Part shown: positions 44,938-53,691 of the stretch, in pieces | Numbering within the stretch: the first letter of the stretch is position 1 | Layout of the letters: the number at the start of each line of letters is the position of its first letter | From: Dactylosporangium sp. AC04546 | Lineage (GTDB): Bacteria; Actinomycetota; Actinomycetes; Mycobacteriales; Micromonosporaceae | Direction of reading: 5' to 3' | NCBI RefSeq assembly: GCF_022095675.1 | Contig: NZ_JAHYSG010000073.1 | Coordinates: forward strand, 1 to 63,948 | DNA: 63,948 nucleotides | Position numbers and translations under genes: made by a program | The notes under the pieces: generated by a model | Told to the model about the DNA's origin: nothing | The model's input: only the letters and a program-made list of their open reading frames with translations | Databases searched by the model: none

Positions 44938-45792
44938 ATGCACGACGGTGAGGTTCCGACCGACGCACTGCTGGTCCGGCTGCTGCTCGCGGAGCAGTTC
45001 CCGGCCTGGGCCGACCTGACCGTGACACCGGTCGAGTCCGGCGGCACAGACAATGCGATCTACCGCCTCGGCGAGGACCTCGCGGTCCGGCTGCCCCGCA
45101 TCGGCTGGGCGACGGGGCAGATCGAGCTGGAGCGGACCTGGATGCCGGTCCTGGCGCCGCAGCTGCCGGTGGCGGTGCCGGAGCCGCTCGCGGTGGGGGT
45201 GCCCGCGTTCGGGTACCCGTACGAGTGGGCGGTCTACCGATGGCTCCCGGGTGCGAACCCGGGCGAGGTCCCGGCACAGGACCTTGCCGACTTCGTCGTG
45301 GCGCTGCGTGGCGTCGACGCCACCGGCGGCCCGCCGGCCCGGGGCCGGGGCGCGCCGCTGGACCCGCGGGCCGTGCCGCCGCCGATCCAGGAGCTGGCGG
45401 GGGAGTACGACGCCGCCCTGCTGACCGAGGTGTGGAGCGCCGACGCCGCGGCGGCGCCGTGGAGCGGGCCGCCCACCTGGCTGCACGGCGACCTCCACGG
45501 CGGCAACGTGCTCATCGACGGCGGCCGGCTGAGCGCGGTCATCGACTGGAGCTGCTGCGCCGTCGGGGACCCCGCGATCGACCTGCTCCCGGCCTGGTCA
45601 CTGCTGTCCGCCGCGGACCGCCCGGCGTTCCGCGACCGGGTCGGCGCCGACGAGGCACAGTGGCGGCGGGGGCGCTGCTGGGCGCTGACGATGGCCGTGA
45701 ACGCGCTGCCGTACTACCGCGACACCAACCCGTTCCTGGCCGGCCTCGGCCGCCGGATGATCGCGGAGGTGCTCGCCGAGGTCGCGGGCTAG
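44938..45792 (+). CDS. Aminoglycoside phosphotransferase family protein
   Basis: This is a 284-residue APH-fold kinase. GGTDNAIYRLGEDLAVRLPR is the N-lobe opening, TWLHGDLHGGNVLI the catalytic loop and AVIDWSCCAVGDPAIDLLPAW the metal-binding segment. ATG 44938 gives the family's MHDGE start; an in-frame GTG at 44902 that overlaps the DUF1062 stop is possible. Relatives are annotated as resistance enzymes by fold only; the substrate is unknown. Confidence 0.85.
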   Translation: MHDGEVPTDALLVRLLLAEQFPAWADLTVTPVESGGTDNAIYRLGEDLAVRLPRIGWATGQIELERTWMPVLAPQLPVAVPEPLAVGVPAFGYPYEWAVYRWLPGANPGEVPAQDLADFVVALRGVDATGGPPARGRGAPLDPRAVPPPIQELAGEYDAALLTEVWSADAAAAPWSGPPTWLHGDLHGGNVLIDGGRLSAVIDWSCCAVGDPAIDLLPAWSLLSAADRPAFRDRVGADEAQWRRGRCWALTMAVNALPYYRDTNPFLAGLGRRMIAEVLAEVAG

Positions 45793-45887
45793 AAAGCCGC
45801 TAGGAAGCCGGGCAGGAAGCCGCCCAGAAAAAGCCGGGCAGGAAGCCGGGCCAGAAAGCCCCGCGGGAAGCCCCGCAACAAGCCGGG
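45793..45887. repeat. Degenerate AAGCCGGGC tandem repeat
   Basis: GGAAGCCGGGCA and near variants (AAGCCGGGC, AAGCCCCGC) recur about eight times at 10-15 bp spacing, filling the whole gap between two convergent stop codons. Confidence 0.75.
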
Positions 45888-46901
45888 CTAGGCGAACGGG
45901 CCTTTGATCTCGCCCGAGCCGCGCGGCACCAGCCGCGTCGGCACCAGGTGCGTGGTCGGCTCCCACGTCTCGCCGTCCAGGCGGCGGAACACCAGCGACG
46001 CCGCCACCCGCCCCATGGCCGACGGGTCCTGCGCGACCACCGTCACCGCCGGCTGGAGCAGGTCGGCCAGCGGAAAGTCGTCGAACCCGACGAGCGCCAC
46101 GTCGCGGTGCCGCCCGCCGGCCCGCAGCGCCCGGATGACCCCGATCGTCACCAGGTTCTGCGCGCTGAACACCGCCGTCGGCGGGCGTTCAGCCGCCAGC
46201 ATGGCCGCCATCGCCGCCTCGGCCGCCCCGGCGGTGTGCAGGTCGTGCGCGACGTGGGCCGGCCGCAGCCCGTGCTCGCTGAGCGCGTCGCGGAACCCCT
46301 GGAACCTTTGCCGCGCGGTCGCGATCGAGCGCAGGTCGCCGAGGTAGGCGAGGTCCCGGTGACCGTGCGCGACCAGGTGGTGGACGGCGGCCGCCGCACC
46401 GGCCTCGTTGTCGGCGAGAACCGCGTCGGCGTGCACCCCGACCGGGGGGCGGTCCACGAAGACGACGGGCGTCCCGGCGACGATCTCGCGGCCGAGGTAC
46501 GCCTGGTTCTCGCTGGCCGGCACGATCACGAGCGCGTCGGCCTGCCGTGTGGTGAACTCGTGGACCAGCGCGCGCTCCCGGTCGGGGTCCTCGTCGACGC
46601 TCCCGGCGAAGATCATCACCCCGCGCTCCCGCGCCACGTCCGACAGCGCCCGGTGCAGCGCCGCGGAGAACGGGTTGGCGACGTCCTCGAGCACCGCCGC
46701 GATGGCCGCCGTGCGCCCGCCGGCCCGCCGCAGGCTGCTCGCGGTGATGTTCGGCCGGTATCCGAGCTGGTCGATCGCCCGCCGCACCTTTCCCGCGAGG
46801 GCCGCGCTGACGCCCGCCTCCTGGTTCACGACCCGGGAGACGGTCTTCGGGCTCACCCCGGCCAGCAGCGCCACGTCGCGCAGGGTGGGGCGTGCGTCCA
46901 C
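45888..46901 (-). CDS. LacI-family regulator of the frc-type operon
   Basis: This is a 337-residue protein. The HTH (TLRDVALLAGVSPKTVSRVVN) is at about 6-26, the hinge helix region SSLRRAGG follows, and the sensor domain fills the rest. GTG 46901 is chosen because AGGAGG lies 6 nt upstream; a longer reading frame has no such site and would include the operator. It is divergent from the ABC importer at 47128-49987, and two GACAACG palindromes lie between them, so it is almost certainly that operon's repressor and its own. Confidence 0.92.
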   Translation of the reverse strand: MDARPTLRDVALLAGVSPKTVSRVVNQEAGVSAALAGKVRRAIDQLGYRPNITASSLRRAGGRTAAIAAVLEDVANPFSAALHRALSDVARERGVMIFAGSVDEDPDRERALVHEFTTRQADALVIVPASENQAYLGREIVAGTPVVFVDRPPVGVHADAVLADNEAGAAAAVHHLVAHGHRDLAYLGDLRSIATARQRFQGFRDALSEHGLRPAHVAHDLHTAGAAEAAMAAMLAAERPPTAVFSAQNLVTIGVIRALRAGGRHRDVALVGFDDFPLADLLQPAVTVVAQDPSAMGRVAASLVFRRLDGETWEPTTHLVPTRLVPRGSGEIKGPFA

Positions 46902-46994
46902 GGGGTGCCTCCTCGAATCGAGTCGATCTCGGGCGAGCCGCACGATACCGCGCCGTCGCCGGCCCGGCCCGCGCACCCGCCGACCTCCCGCAGC

Positions 46995-47108
46995 CGACAA
47001 CGATGTCAAGATTGTTCGTTCGCCTCCGAATCGTTATCACAGATCTTGGAACTGCGAGTATTGACAATCATGATATGGACATTCGACAGTGTGCTGACAA
47101 CGTTGTCA
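46995..47108. promoter_or_regulatory. frc-type control region with two LacI operators
   Basis: TGACAACGTTGTCA (47095-47108) is a perfect 14-bp palindrome. A 12/14 match, CGACAACGATGTCA, is at 46995-47008. TTGACA at 47071-47076 is a consensus -35 for the importer, so the perfect site covers the -10/start area. Two operators 100 bp apart would allow DNA looping. Confidence 0.75.
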
Positions 47109-47127
47109 AGCATCGAGGAGGGCGGAC

Positions 47128-48204
47128 ATGATCCAGCAACCGGGTCGACGGGCCGCGACACTGCTCGCCGTCGCGATCGTCGGCGGCCTCACCGTCGGCG
47201 CGTGCGGCGACGACGGCCCGGGCGGCAGTGACGGCGTCTCCGTCGCGCTCATCACCAAGAACTCCACGAACCCGTTCTTCGTCACCATGCAGGAGGGCGC
47301 CCGCGCCGCCGCGAGCGCCGAAGGCGTCAAGGTCACCGTCGCCGCGGGCAAGGCCGACGGCGACGAGGCCGGCCAGGTCCAGGCCATCGAGGACGCCATC
47401 GCCCGCGGCGACGACGGCATCCTCATCACACCCAACGGCCCCGGCGTGAACCCGGCGATCAAGAAGGCCCGCGACGCGGGCCTGTACGTCATCGCCCTCG
47501 ACACCCCGCCCGACCCGCCGTCCACAGTGGACATCACGTTCGCGACCGACAACTTCAAGGCCGGCGAGCTCATCGGCAAGTGGACCGCCGGGCAGCTGGC
47601 CGGCAAGCCCGCCACCATCGCCCTGCTCGACCTGTTCAACGACAAGATCGTGTCCGTCGACTACAACCGCGACCAGGGCTTCCTCACCGGCATGGGGATC
47701 GACGCGAAGGACAAGAAGCGCAACGGCGACGAGGCCAAGTCCGGCTCGTACGCGGGCGGCGGCACCTACACCATCGTGTGCAACGAGCCGACGAACGGCG
47801 CCGAGGACGGCGGCCGCACCGCCATGGAGCGCTGCCTGACCAAGAACCCGGCGATCAACGTCGTCTACACCATCAACGAGCCCGCGGCGGTCGGCGCCCA
47901 GCAGGCGCTCAAGGCGGCCGGCGTCCAGGGCGCGCTCGTCGTCTCCATCGACGGCGGCTGCGACGGCGTCAAGCAGGTCAAGGACGGGCTCATCAACGCC
48001 ACTTCCCAGCAGTACCCCGTGAAAATGGCCGAACTGGGCGTCAAGGCCATCAAGCAGATCGCGACCGGCGGCGAGAAGCCGAAGGTCACCGGCGGCCTCG
48101 ACTTCTACGACACCGGCGTCGCGCTGGTCACCGACAAGCCGGTGAGCGGCGTCGAGTCCATCGACAGCACGAAGGGCGCGGAGCTCTGCTGGGGCAAGAA
48201 GTGA
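47128..48204 (+). CDS. frcB: Fructose-type ABC importer, substrate-binding lipoprotein
   Basis: This is a 358-residue CUT2 binding protein. A lipoprotein signal ends in VGAC, then VALITKNSTNPFFVTMQEGARAAA, ITPNGPGVNPAIKKARDAGLYVIALDTP and TFATDNFKAGELIGKW, which track the FrcB (fructose/mannose/ribose) group rather than RbsB. ATG 47128 has GAGGAGG upstream. It is first gene of a tight frcBCA operon; stop and next start overlap by 4 bp. The symbol is by similarity; the ligand is untested. Confidence 0.88.
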   Translation: MIQQPGRRAATLLAVAIVGGLTVGACGDDGPGGSDGVSVALITKNSTNPFFVTMQEGARAAASAEGVKVTVAAGKADGDEAGQVQAIEDAIARGDDGILITPNGPGVNPAIKKARDAGLYVIALDTPPDPPSTVDITFATDNFKAGELIGKWTAGQLAGKPATIALLDLFNDKIVSVDYNRDQGFLTGMGIDAKDKKRNGDEAKSGSYAGGGTYTIVCNEPTNGAEDGGRTAMERCLTKNPAINVVYTINEPAAVGAQQALKAAGVQGALVVSIDGGCDGVKQVKDGLINATSQQYPVKMAELGVKAIKQIATGGEKPKVTGGLDFYDTGVALVTDKPVSGVESIDSTKGAELCWGKK

Positions 48205-49217
48205 CCGCCACCAGCGCGGCCGAGCAGTTCGCGCTGCGGCGCCACTCGCCGCTGCAGCGCGTGCAGCACCTCCTGCACGGTCACCCCGCGATCAGCCCGT
48301 TCCTCGTGCTGGTGCTGTCGGTCATCGTGTTCACCAGCCTCAACCAGCGCTTCGCGTCGCCGAATTCGCTCTCTCTGGTACTGCAGCAGGTCGCGGTGAT
48401 CGGAGCGCTCGCGGTCGGCCAGACCCTCGTCATCCTCACCGCCGGCATCGACCTGTCGGTCGGCGCGATCACCATCCTGGCGATGATGCTGTCGGCGAAG
48501 CTCGCCGAGGGCAGCGGCATCCCGGGCGTCCTCGCGATCCTCGTCGGGATCGCCGTCGGCGTCGCCGCCGGGCTGCTCAACGGCGGCCTGGTGACCCGCA
48601 TCGGGCTGCCGCCGTTCATCGTCACGCTCGGCACGCTCAGCGTCTTCACCGCCGTCGGCCTGCTGTACTCCAAGGGCCAGAGCGTCCAGCAGGTCGACCT
48701 GCCGGCGATCGTCAACTGGACCGGGGAGACGTTCGCCGTCGGGCGGTTCCGCATCACGGTCGGCGTCGTCATGGTCGCCGTGCTCTACGTCGTCGTCGGG
48801 TTCGCGCTGGCCAACACGGCGTGGGGCCGGCACGTGTACGCGGTCGGCGACGACAAGGAGGCCGCGCGGCTCGCCGGCATCCGGGTCGACCGCGTGCTGC
48901 TCAGCGTGTACACCATCGCGGGCGCCATCTACGGGCTCACCGCGTGGATCCTCATCGGCCGCGCGGGGGCCGCCAGCCCCAACGCCATCACCGACGCCAA
49001 TCTCGAGAGCATCACGGCCGTCGTCATCGGCGGCACCAGCCTGTTCGGCGGCCGCGGCGCCGTGCTCGGCACGCTGCTCGGCGCGCTCATCGTCGGCTCG
49101 TTCCGCAGCGGGCTGTCGCTCGCGGGCGTCGACGACCAGTACCGCGTCCTCGCCGTCGGCCTGCTCGTCCTGCTGGCCGTCGCCGTGGACCAGTGGATCA
49201 GGAGGGTGAAGGCATGA
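48201..49217 (+). CDS. frcC: Fructose-type ABC importer, permease
   Basis: This is a 338-residue CUT2 permease with about nine helices. TLVILTAGIDLSVGAITIL, GLPPFIVTLGTLS and WGRHVYAVGDDKEAARLAGI are family signatures. GTG 48201 overlaps the frcB stop and its own stop overlaps the ATPase start, each by 4 bp, so the three proteins are made in a fixed ratio. Confidence 0.9.
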   Translation: MTATSAAEQFALRRHSPLQRVQHLLHGHPAISPFLVLVLSVIVFTSLNQRFASPNSLSLVLQQVAVIGALAVGQTLVILTAGIDLSVGAITILAMMLSAKLAEGSGIPGVLAILVGIAVGVAAGLLNGGLVTRIGLPPFIVTLGTLSVFTAVGLLYSKGQSVQQVDLPAIVNWTGETFAVGRFRITVGVVMVAVLYVVVGFALANTAWGRHVYAVGDDKEAARLAGIRVDRVLLSVYTIAGAIYGLTAWILIGRAGAASPNAITDANLESITAVVIGGTSLFGGRGAVLGTLLGALIVGSFRSGLSLAGVDDQYRVLAVGLLVLLAVAVDQWIRRVKA

Positions 49218-49987
49218 CTCCCGTGCTCTCGGCGCGTGGCCTGGTCAAGACCTTCGGCCGGGTGGTCGGCCTCGACGGGGTCGACATCGACCTGTACCCC
49301 GGGGAGGTGCTCGCCGTCATCGGCGACAACGGCGCCGGGAAGTCGACGCTCATCAAGTGCCTGACCGGCGCGCTCATCCCCGACGCGGGCGAGATCCTCC
49401 TCGACGGCGCCCCGGTGCACTTCCGCCGCCCGCAGGACGCCCGCGAGGCCGGCATCGAGACCGTGTACCAGACCCTGGCGGTGGCGCCCGCCCTCGACAT
49501 CGCCAGCAACCTGTACCTCGGCCGCGAGCGCCGCCGCCCCGGCCCGCTCGGCTCGGTCCTGCGCATGCTGGACAAGAAGGGCATGCGCGCCGACGCCGCC
49601 CAGGCATTGACGGACCTCGGCATCGGCACACTGCAGAACACCGCCGCCGCGGTGGAGACGCTCTCCGGCGGCCAGCGCCAGGCGGTCGCCGTGGCCCGCG
49701 CGGCCGCGTTCGGCAGCAAGGTGATCGTCCTCGACGAGCCGACGGCGGCGCTGGGCGTCCGCGAGTCGAACCAGGTGCTGAAGATGATCGGCGAGGTCCG
49801 CGCCCGCGGCCTGCCGGTCATCCTGATCAGCCACAACATGCCGCACGTGTTCGAGGTCGCCGACCGCATCCACGTCCAGCGCCTGGGTCGCGGCGCCGGC
49901 GTCCTCACCCCGCAGTCACACACCATGTCGGAGGCGGTGGCCATCATGACCGGCGCCACGACCCTCCAGGAGACCCCGGGCCGCTGA
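49214..49987 (+). CDS. frcA: Fructose-type ABC importer, single-domain ATPase
   Basis: This is a 257-residue ATPase with one nucleotide-binding domain, as in FrcA and unlike the double-domain ribose/xylose ATPases. Walker A GDNGAGKST is near 38-46, signature LSGGQRQAVAVARA and Walker B VIVLDEPT follow, with ISHNMPHVFEVAD as the switch-His region. Residues after QRLGRGAGVLTP are short. The operon ends at the hairpin at 50003-50030. Confidence 0.92.
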   Translation: MTPVLSARGLVKTFGRVVGLDGVDIDLYPGEVLAVIGDNGAGKSTLIKCLTGALIPDAGEILLDGAPVHFRRPQDAREAGIETVYQTLAVAPALDIASNLYLGRERRRPGPLGSVLRMLDKKGMRADAAQALTDLGIGTLQNTAAAVETLSGGQRQAVAVARAAAFGSKVIVLDEPTAALGVRESNQVLKMIGEVRARGLPVILISHNMPHVFEVADRIHVQRLGRGAGVLTPQSHTMSEAVAIMTGATTLQETPGR

Positions 49988-50002
49988 GCCCGCTGAGCCC
50001 GG

Positions 50003-50030
50003 CGGGCGCGGACGGCACCGTCCGCGCCCG
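50003..50030. terminator. Terminator after frcA
   Basis: A perfect 13-bp inverted repeat (50003-50015 with 50018-50030) around a minimal CA centre starts 16 bp after the frcA stop. It can also act on the convergent beta-lactamase transcript. Confidence 0.7.
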
Positions 50031-50148
50031 CACCCGGCGTTCAGGCGGCGGTGTCCAGCAGCGTGCCGAGCCGCTGGGGCCGGTCCTGCTCGCCGCGGCC
50101 GCCGGCCCGTTGGCGTCCGAGACCGGCGTGCCGGCCCTGATCGCCATG

Positions 50149-51219
50149 TCAGCCATGCGTGGGGAACTCGGCCAGGATGGCCTCGGCGACCGCGTTGTGG
50201 GCCGCCGCGCCGGCCGTGCGGGACTCCACACGGTTCGTGAGGCAGGCGACCACGAGGCGACGGGCCGGGTCGGCCCACGCCACGCACACGTTGCTGCCGT
50301 TGTGGCCGAACGCCTGCGGGCTGCTCGTGCGGCCCATCGGCCGGGGCCGGTCCGGGTCCAGGCCCGGCCCGCCCAGCTGGAACCCCTGCGACCAGCGGAT
50401 CGGCAGCTTGATGAAGGCGTCGACGGTACCGTCGCTGGTCGGCATCGTCGCCGCCGCCAGCGACTGCGGGGTCAGCAGCGGGGCGCCGCCGTCCAGCAGG
50501 GCCTGGTACAGCACCGCCAGGTCGCGGGCCGTCGTCGAGATGCCGGCCGCCGGGATCACCGCCTGGCGGGTCTCCCGGCGGTTCACGAACACCTGCGTCG
50601 CCCGGCCGGCGGGGCCGCGGGCACGCAGCGGGACCTGACGGGCGAGCGCGGCGTCGGGAACGCCCAGGTACGTGTCCCGCAGGCCGAGCGGCGCCAGGAT
50701 CTCCTCGGTCATGAGCTCGCGGATCGGCGTTCCCGTGATCCGGCGCAGCAGCTCGCCGAGCAGGAAACCGTACGTGAGGTACTGGTACGCCGGTCCGCCG
50801 CCGGCGGGAAACCGCGGCCGGGCCCGTTCCAAGGCCCGGACCGAACCGTTCCAGTCCGCCATCGTCAGCGCGTCGGCGACCGAGCCGCGGGCCACCGGCA
50901 GCCCGGAGCGGTGCTGGAGCACATGCCGGACGGTGATGGCCTCCTTGCCGTGCGCGCCGAACGCCGGCCAGTGCCGCGCGAGCGGGTCGTCGAGGGCGAG
51001 CGCCCCGCGCTCGGCGAGCCGGTGCACGAGCAGCGCCGTGAACGGCTTGCTCGTCGAGAACACCCAGAACAGGTCGTCGGCCGCGCAGCCGTGGGCGACG
51101 TCGGCGACGACCCGCCCGCCGTGGACGACGACGAGCTGGGCGGCGCCGCCCCGTTCCCGCACCAGCCGCCGGGCCCGATCGAGCGCCGGGCCGCCGGACG
51201 TTCCAGACCAGTCGAGCAT
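50149..51219 (-). CDS. Serine hydrolase, class C beta-lactamase/DD-peptidase fold
   Basis: This is a 356-residue protein with the SxxK motif FSTSKPF, a Tyr motif in YQYLTYGF and the third motif GHNGSN near the C-terminus. Together these define the beta-lactamase/esterase EstB superfamily. No signal peptide is visible at MLDWSGTSGG, so it is probably cytoplasmic and an esterase or peptidase rather than an antibiotic-resistance enzyme. ATG 51219 lies 2 bp after the stop of the DinB gene; the two form an operon. Confidence 0.87.
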   Translation of the reverse strand: MLDWSGTSGGPALDRARRLVRERGGAAQLVVVHGGRVVADVAHGCAADDLFWVFSTSKPFTALLVHRLAERGALALDDPLARHWPAFGAHGKEAITVRHVLQHRSGLPVARGSVADALTMADWNGSVRALERARPRFPAGGGPAYQYLTYGFLLGELLRRITGTPIRELMTEEILAPLGLRDTYLGVPDAALARQVPLRARGPAGRATQVFVNRRETRQAVIPAAGISTTARDLAVLYQALLDGGAPLLTPQSLAAATMPTSDGTVDAFIKLPIRWSQGFQLGGPGLDPDRPRPMGRTSSPQAFGHNGSNVCVAWADPARRLVVACLTNRVESRTAGAAAHNAVAEAILAEFPTHG

Positions 51220-51221
51220 GG

Positions 51222-51797
51222 TCAGGCGGTTGTGCCCAAGTGGCGGTACAGATCCCGCAGCACGCCGATCTCGCCGCCGTGGTGCATCGTTTCGCGGTTG
51301 ATGTGCGCGATCAGGGCCGCCATCGGGTCGGCTGAGAAATAGGCGCCCTTCGGTCCCAGCGGAGTCCGCATCGCGATCTCGTCGAGGGTGCTGATGTGGC
51401 CGTGCCATTGCTGGTACGCGGCCTCGAGGAACGCCACGCCGCCGGCCGCCGTGGCGGGCAGATCCTGTGGCACGTGGCGGGGGTCGAACATGTCGGCGTC
51501 GTCAGGGACCGAACCATCGCCGAAGAACGCACTGGAGCGGATGGCGAAACAGCCGACTGCGATGTGCATCATGCGCCATGCGATCGTCGTGACCGGTGGC
51601 GGATCCACCCGCGTGGCCGGGCCGTCGACGCGGAATCGGCCGTCCGTGCCGGCCCGCACGCTCCAGCAACCGGCGACCGGCTCCCACAGGTATTCCTCGT
51701 CGGTGAGCCCATTCAGCCGCGGGCGCAGGTGCATGTCCCAGTAGAACTCCAGCTGCCCCACGAGCAGCCGTCCCCAGTCGAGCTCCGCAGTCCCCAT
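51222..51797 (-). CDS. DinB-superfamily protein
   Basis: This is a 191-residue four-helix-bundle protein. LLVGQLEFYWDMHLRPRL, HIAVGCF and the late HINRETMHHGGEIGVLRDLY carry the spaced His residues that bind metal in DinB/YfiT/mycothiol-dependent-enzyme folds. In actinobacteria such proteins are often mycothiol-dependent transferases. ATG 51797 was chosen over longer frames because family similarity begins at LDWGRLLV. It is the first gene of the pair with the beta-lactamase-fold protein. Confidence 0.82.
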   Translation of the reverse strand: MGTAELDWGRLLVGQLEFYWDMHLRPRLNGLTDEEYLWEPVAGCWSVRAGTDGRFRVDGPATRVDPPPVTTIAWRMMHIAVGCFAIRSSAFFGDGSVPDDADMFDPRHVPQDLPATAAGGVAFLEAAYQQWHGHISTLDEIAMRTPLGPKGAYFSADPMAALIAHINRETMHHGGEIGVLRDLYRHLGTTA

Positions 51798-51944
51798 GGC
51801 CTGCAGAGTATGCCCTACGTTGACCTGGTAATTGAACCGACACGATCGGTGAAGAGAGATTCCAAAATCGTATCTGGCGGAAAATCGGGGGAATGAGCGA
51901 TACTGTTTCGCGGGAACCACAAGTCGCGGGGAGGATCGTCCACC

Positions 51945-52295
51945 ATGGCCAAGCGGGTCATTCAAGAACTGATCGACGACCTGGACGGCAAGCCCGCCGA
52001 TGAGAGCGTTGCGTTCGGCCTCGACGGCGTGCAGTATGCGATCGACCTGTCGAAGAAGAACGCCGAGAAACTGCGCGCGGCGCTGAAGCCCTACATTTCC
52101 GCCGGCACCAAGCTGGGCCGCAGCAGCGTCCCCGCCCGCCCGGCGTCCGGCCGGGCCCGTGGCACCAGCCGGGGCGACCGCGACCAGAATCGCGCCATCC
52201 GCGAGTGGGCGCAGGGCGCCGGTTTTCAGGTTTCCGACCGCGGCCGGATCAAGCAGGAGATCGTCGACCAGTACCACGCGGCCAACAGTCGCTGA
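51945..52295 (+). CDS. lsr2: Lsr2 nucleoid-associated protein
   Basis: This is a 116-residue xenogeneic silencer. The N-terminal oligomerisation domain (about 1-60; KRVIQELIDDLDG, VQYAIDLSKKNAEKLR) is joined by a basic, flexible linker to the C-terminal AT-groove-binding domain with the RGR motif in FQVSDRGRIKQEIVDQYHAA. It silences AT-rich, often acquired, DNA. ATG 51945 has GGGAGGAT upstream, GATACT (51898-51903) is a possible -10, and the upstream 100 bp is itself AT-rich, allowing autoregulation. It ends at a strong terminator. Confidence 0.95.
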   Translation: MAKRVIQELIDDLDGKPADESVAFGLDGVQYAIDLSKKNAEKLRAALKPYISAGTKLGRSSVPARPASGRARGTSRGDRDQNRAIREWAQGAGFQVSDRGRIKQEIVDQYHAANSR

Positions 52296-52302
52296 CCGCA
52301 CG

Positions 52303-52334
52303 AAAAGGCCCGCCGGTTGCCCGGCGGGCCTTTT
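52303..52334. terminator. Bidirectional intrinsic terminator
   Basis: AAAAGGCCCGCCGG (52303-52316), a TTGC loop and CCGGCGGGCC followed by five T (52321-52335) form a textbook terminator for lsr2. The A-tract makes it work for the convergent efflux gene too. Confidence 0.9.
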
Positions 52335-52346
52335 TCCGTGCGCCGC

Positions 52347-53570
52347 TCAGTGCGCCGCGGCGCCCGCCAGCTCACCCTCCGGGACCTCCAGCGTGGCCAG
52401 GCGGCTCGGGCGGACCACCGCGAACAGCACCGCCGTCGCCGTGAGCATGCCGCCCGCCACCACCACGCCCATCGAGACGGCGCCGGTACCGAGGACGCCG
52501 ACCAGCGGCGCCGCCGCCGCGCCCACGCCGAACTGCACCGCGCCGAGCAGCGCCGCCGCCGTGCCGGCCGCCTCGCCGTGCCGGGACATCGCGAGGGCCG
52601 GCGCGTTCGGCAGGGCCAGGCCGGCCGACGCGAGGACCATCCACAGCGCCGCCAGGACCGCCGGCAGGCCGCCCAGGCCGGTCGCCGCCACGCCGACCAG
52701 GGCCAGGCCCGCGAGCGAGCCGGCCACCAGCGCCGAGACGAGGATCCGCTGCGGGCTGTACCGGCGCAGCAGCCGCACGTTGACCTGCGTCGCCGTGATT
52801 AGGCCGACCGCGCCGGCGCCGAAGGCCAGGCCGAACTCCTGCTCGCTCAGCCCGTACTGGTCCTGGAACACGAACGACGAGCCCGACACGTAGGCGAACA
52901 GCGCCGCCATCGCCAGGCCCGCGACCAGCACCAGCCCGACGAACGTGCGGTCACGCAGGAGGTTGCCGTAGACCCGCAGCGTCCCGCCCGAGCGGCGCCG
53001 CTGCGGCGGCAGCGTCTCGCGGAGAGCTGTGGCGGCGACCGCGCTCAGCAGTACACCTGCGATCGCCAGGGCGACGAAGACACCTCGCCAGTCCGTCCAG
53101 CGCAGCACGGCACTGCCCAGGGTCGGCGCGAGGATCGGCGCCGCGCCCATGACCAGCATCAACCGCGAGAACAGGCTCGCGAACGCGGCCCCGCTGAACA
53201 GGTCGCGGACGACGGCCATCGCCACTACGGACGACGCCGCGACGCCGAGGCCCTGCAGCACGCGCAGCCCGCCGAGCGTGGTCACGTCCGGCGCCCACAC
53301 ACAGGCGATCGACGCCACGACGTGCAGGAGCAGGCCGGCGATGAGCGGCCGGCGGCGGCCCACCGCGTCGGAGAGCGGCCCGATCACGAGCTGTCCGAGC
53401 GCCAGGCCCAGCAGCGTGCCGGTCAGCGTCAGCTGCACCGCGGCCGGCGTCGTCGACAGGCTGCCGGTGATGCTCGGCAGCGCCGGGAGGTACATGTCGA
53501 TGGTCAGCGGGCCGATCGCGATGAGCGAGCCGAGGACCAGCACGAGCCGGACGCGCTGGGCGCGGGTCAT
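52347..53570 (-). CDS. Bcr/CflA-type multidrug efflux MFS transporter
   Basis: This is a 407-residue, twelve-helix transporter. IGPLTIDMYLPALPSI in helix 1 is diagnostic of the Bcr/CflA group, and GPLSDAVGRRRPL is the motif A loop. ATG 53570 is preferred: GGGGAC lies 5 nt upstream and a 12-bp palindrome (53596-53607) overlaps the upstream alternative GTG at 53600. It is expected to export drugs or metabolites; the substrate is unknown. Confidence 0.88.
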   Translation of the reverse strand: MTRAQRVRLVLVLGSLIAIGPLTIDMYLPALPSITGSLSTTPAAVQLTLTGTLLGLALGQLVIGPLSDAVGRRRPLIAGLLLHVVASIACVWAPDVTTLGGLRVLQGLGVAASSVVAMAVVRDLFSGAAFASLFSRLMLVMGAAPILAPTLGSAVLRWTDWRGVFVALAIAGVLLSAVAATALRETLPPQRRRSGGTLRVYGNLLRDRTFVGLVLVAGLAMAALFAYVSGSSFVFQDQYGLSEQEFGLAFGAGAVGLITATQVNVRLLRRYSPQRILVSALVAGSLAGLALVGVAATGLGGLPAVLAALWMVLASAGLALPNAPALAMSRHGEAAGTAAALLGAVQFGVGAAAAPLVGVLGTGAVSMGVVVAGGMLTATAVLFAVVRPSRLATLEVPEGELAGAAAH

Positions 53571-53595
53571 GCGGTCCCCGGGCATGGATGCCTGG

Positions 53596-53607
53596 GTCAC
53601 ATGTGAC
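53596..53607. promoter_or_regulatory. 12-bp palindrome upstream of the efflux gene
   Basis: GTCACATGTGAC is a perfect palindrome 26 bp before the chosen ATG, in the likely promoter/leader area. It could be a repressor site. Confidence 0.35.
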
Positions 53608-53691
53608 AGGCAAGGCGATCACTGGAGAGCGTATTCCCCGACGTGCCGGAGGTCACAGACGCTGCCCGGGCGGCCCGCCCGCTGGGCGGCG

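Noticed and set aside
50031..50148. C-terminal gene remnant on the minus strand (ADMAIRAGTPVSDANG in one frame, RLGTLLDTAA before a stop in another)
   Set aside because: Suggestive of a frameshifted gene end, but too short and no family could be assigned, so not listed as a pseudogene.
50149..51219. Antibiotic-degrading beta-lactamase
   Set aside because: Motifs fit the broad serine-hydrolase fold, but no export signal is present, which argues against a periplasmic or extracellular beta-lactamase.
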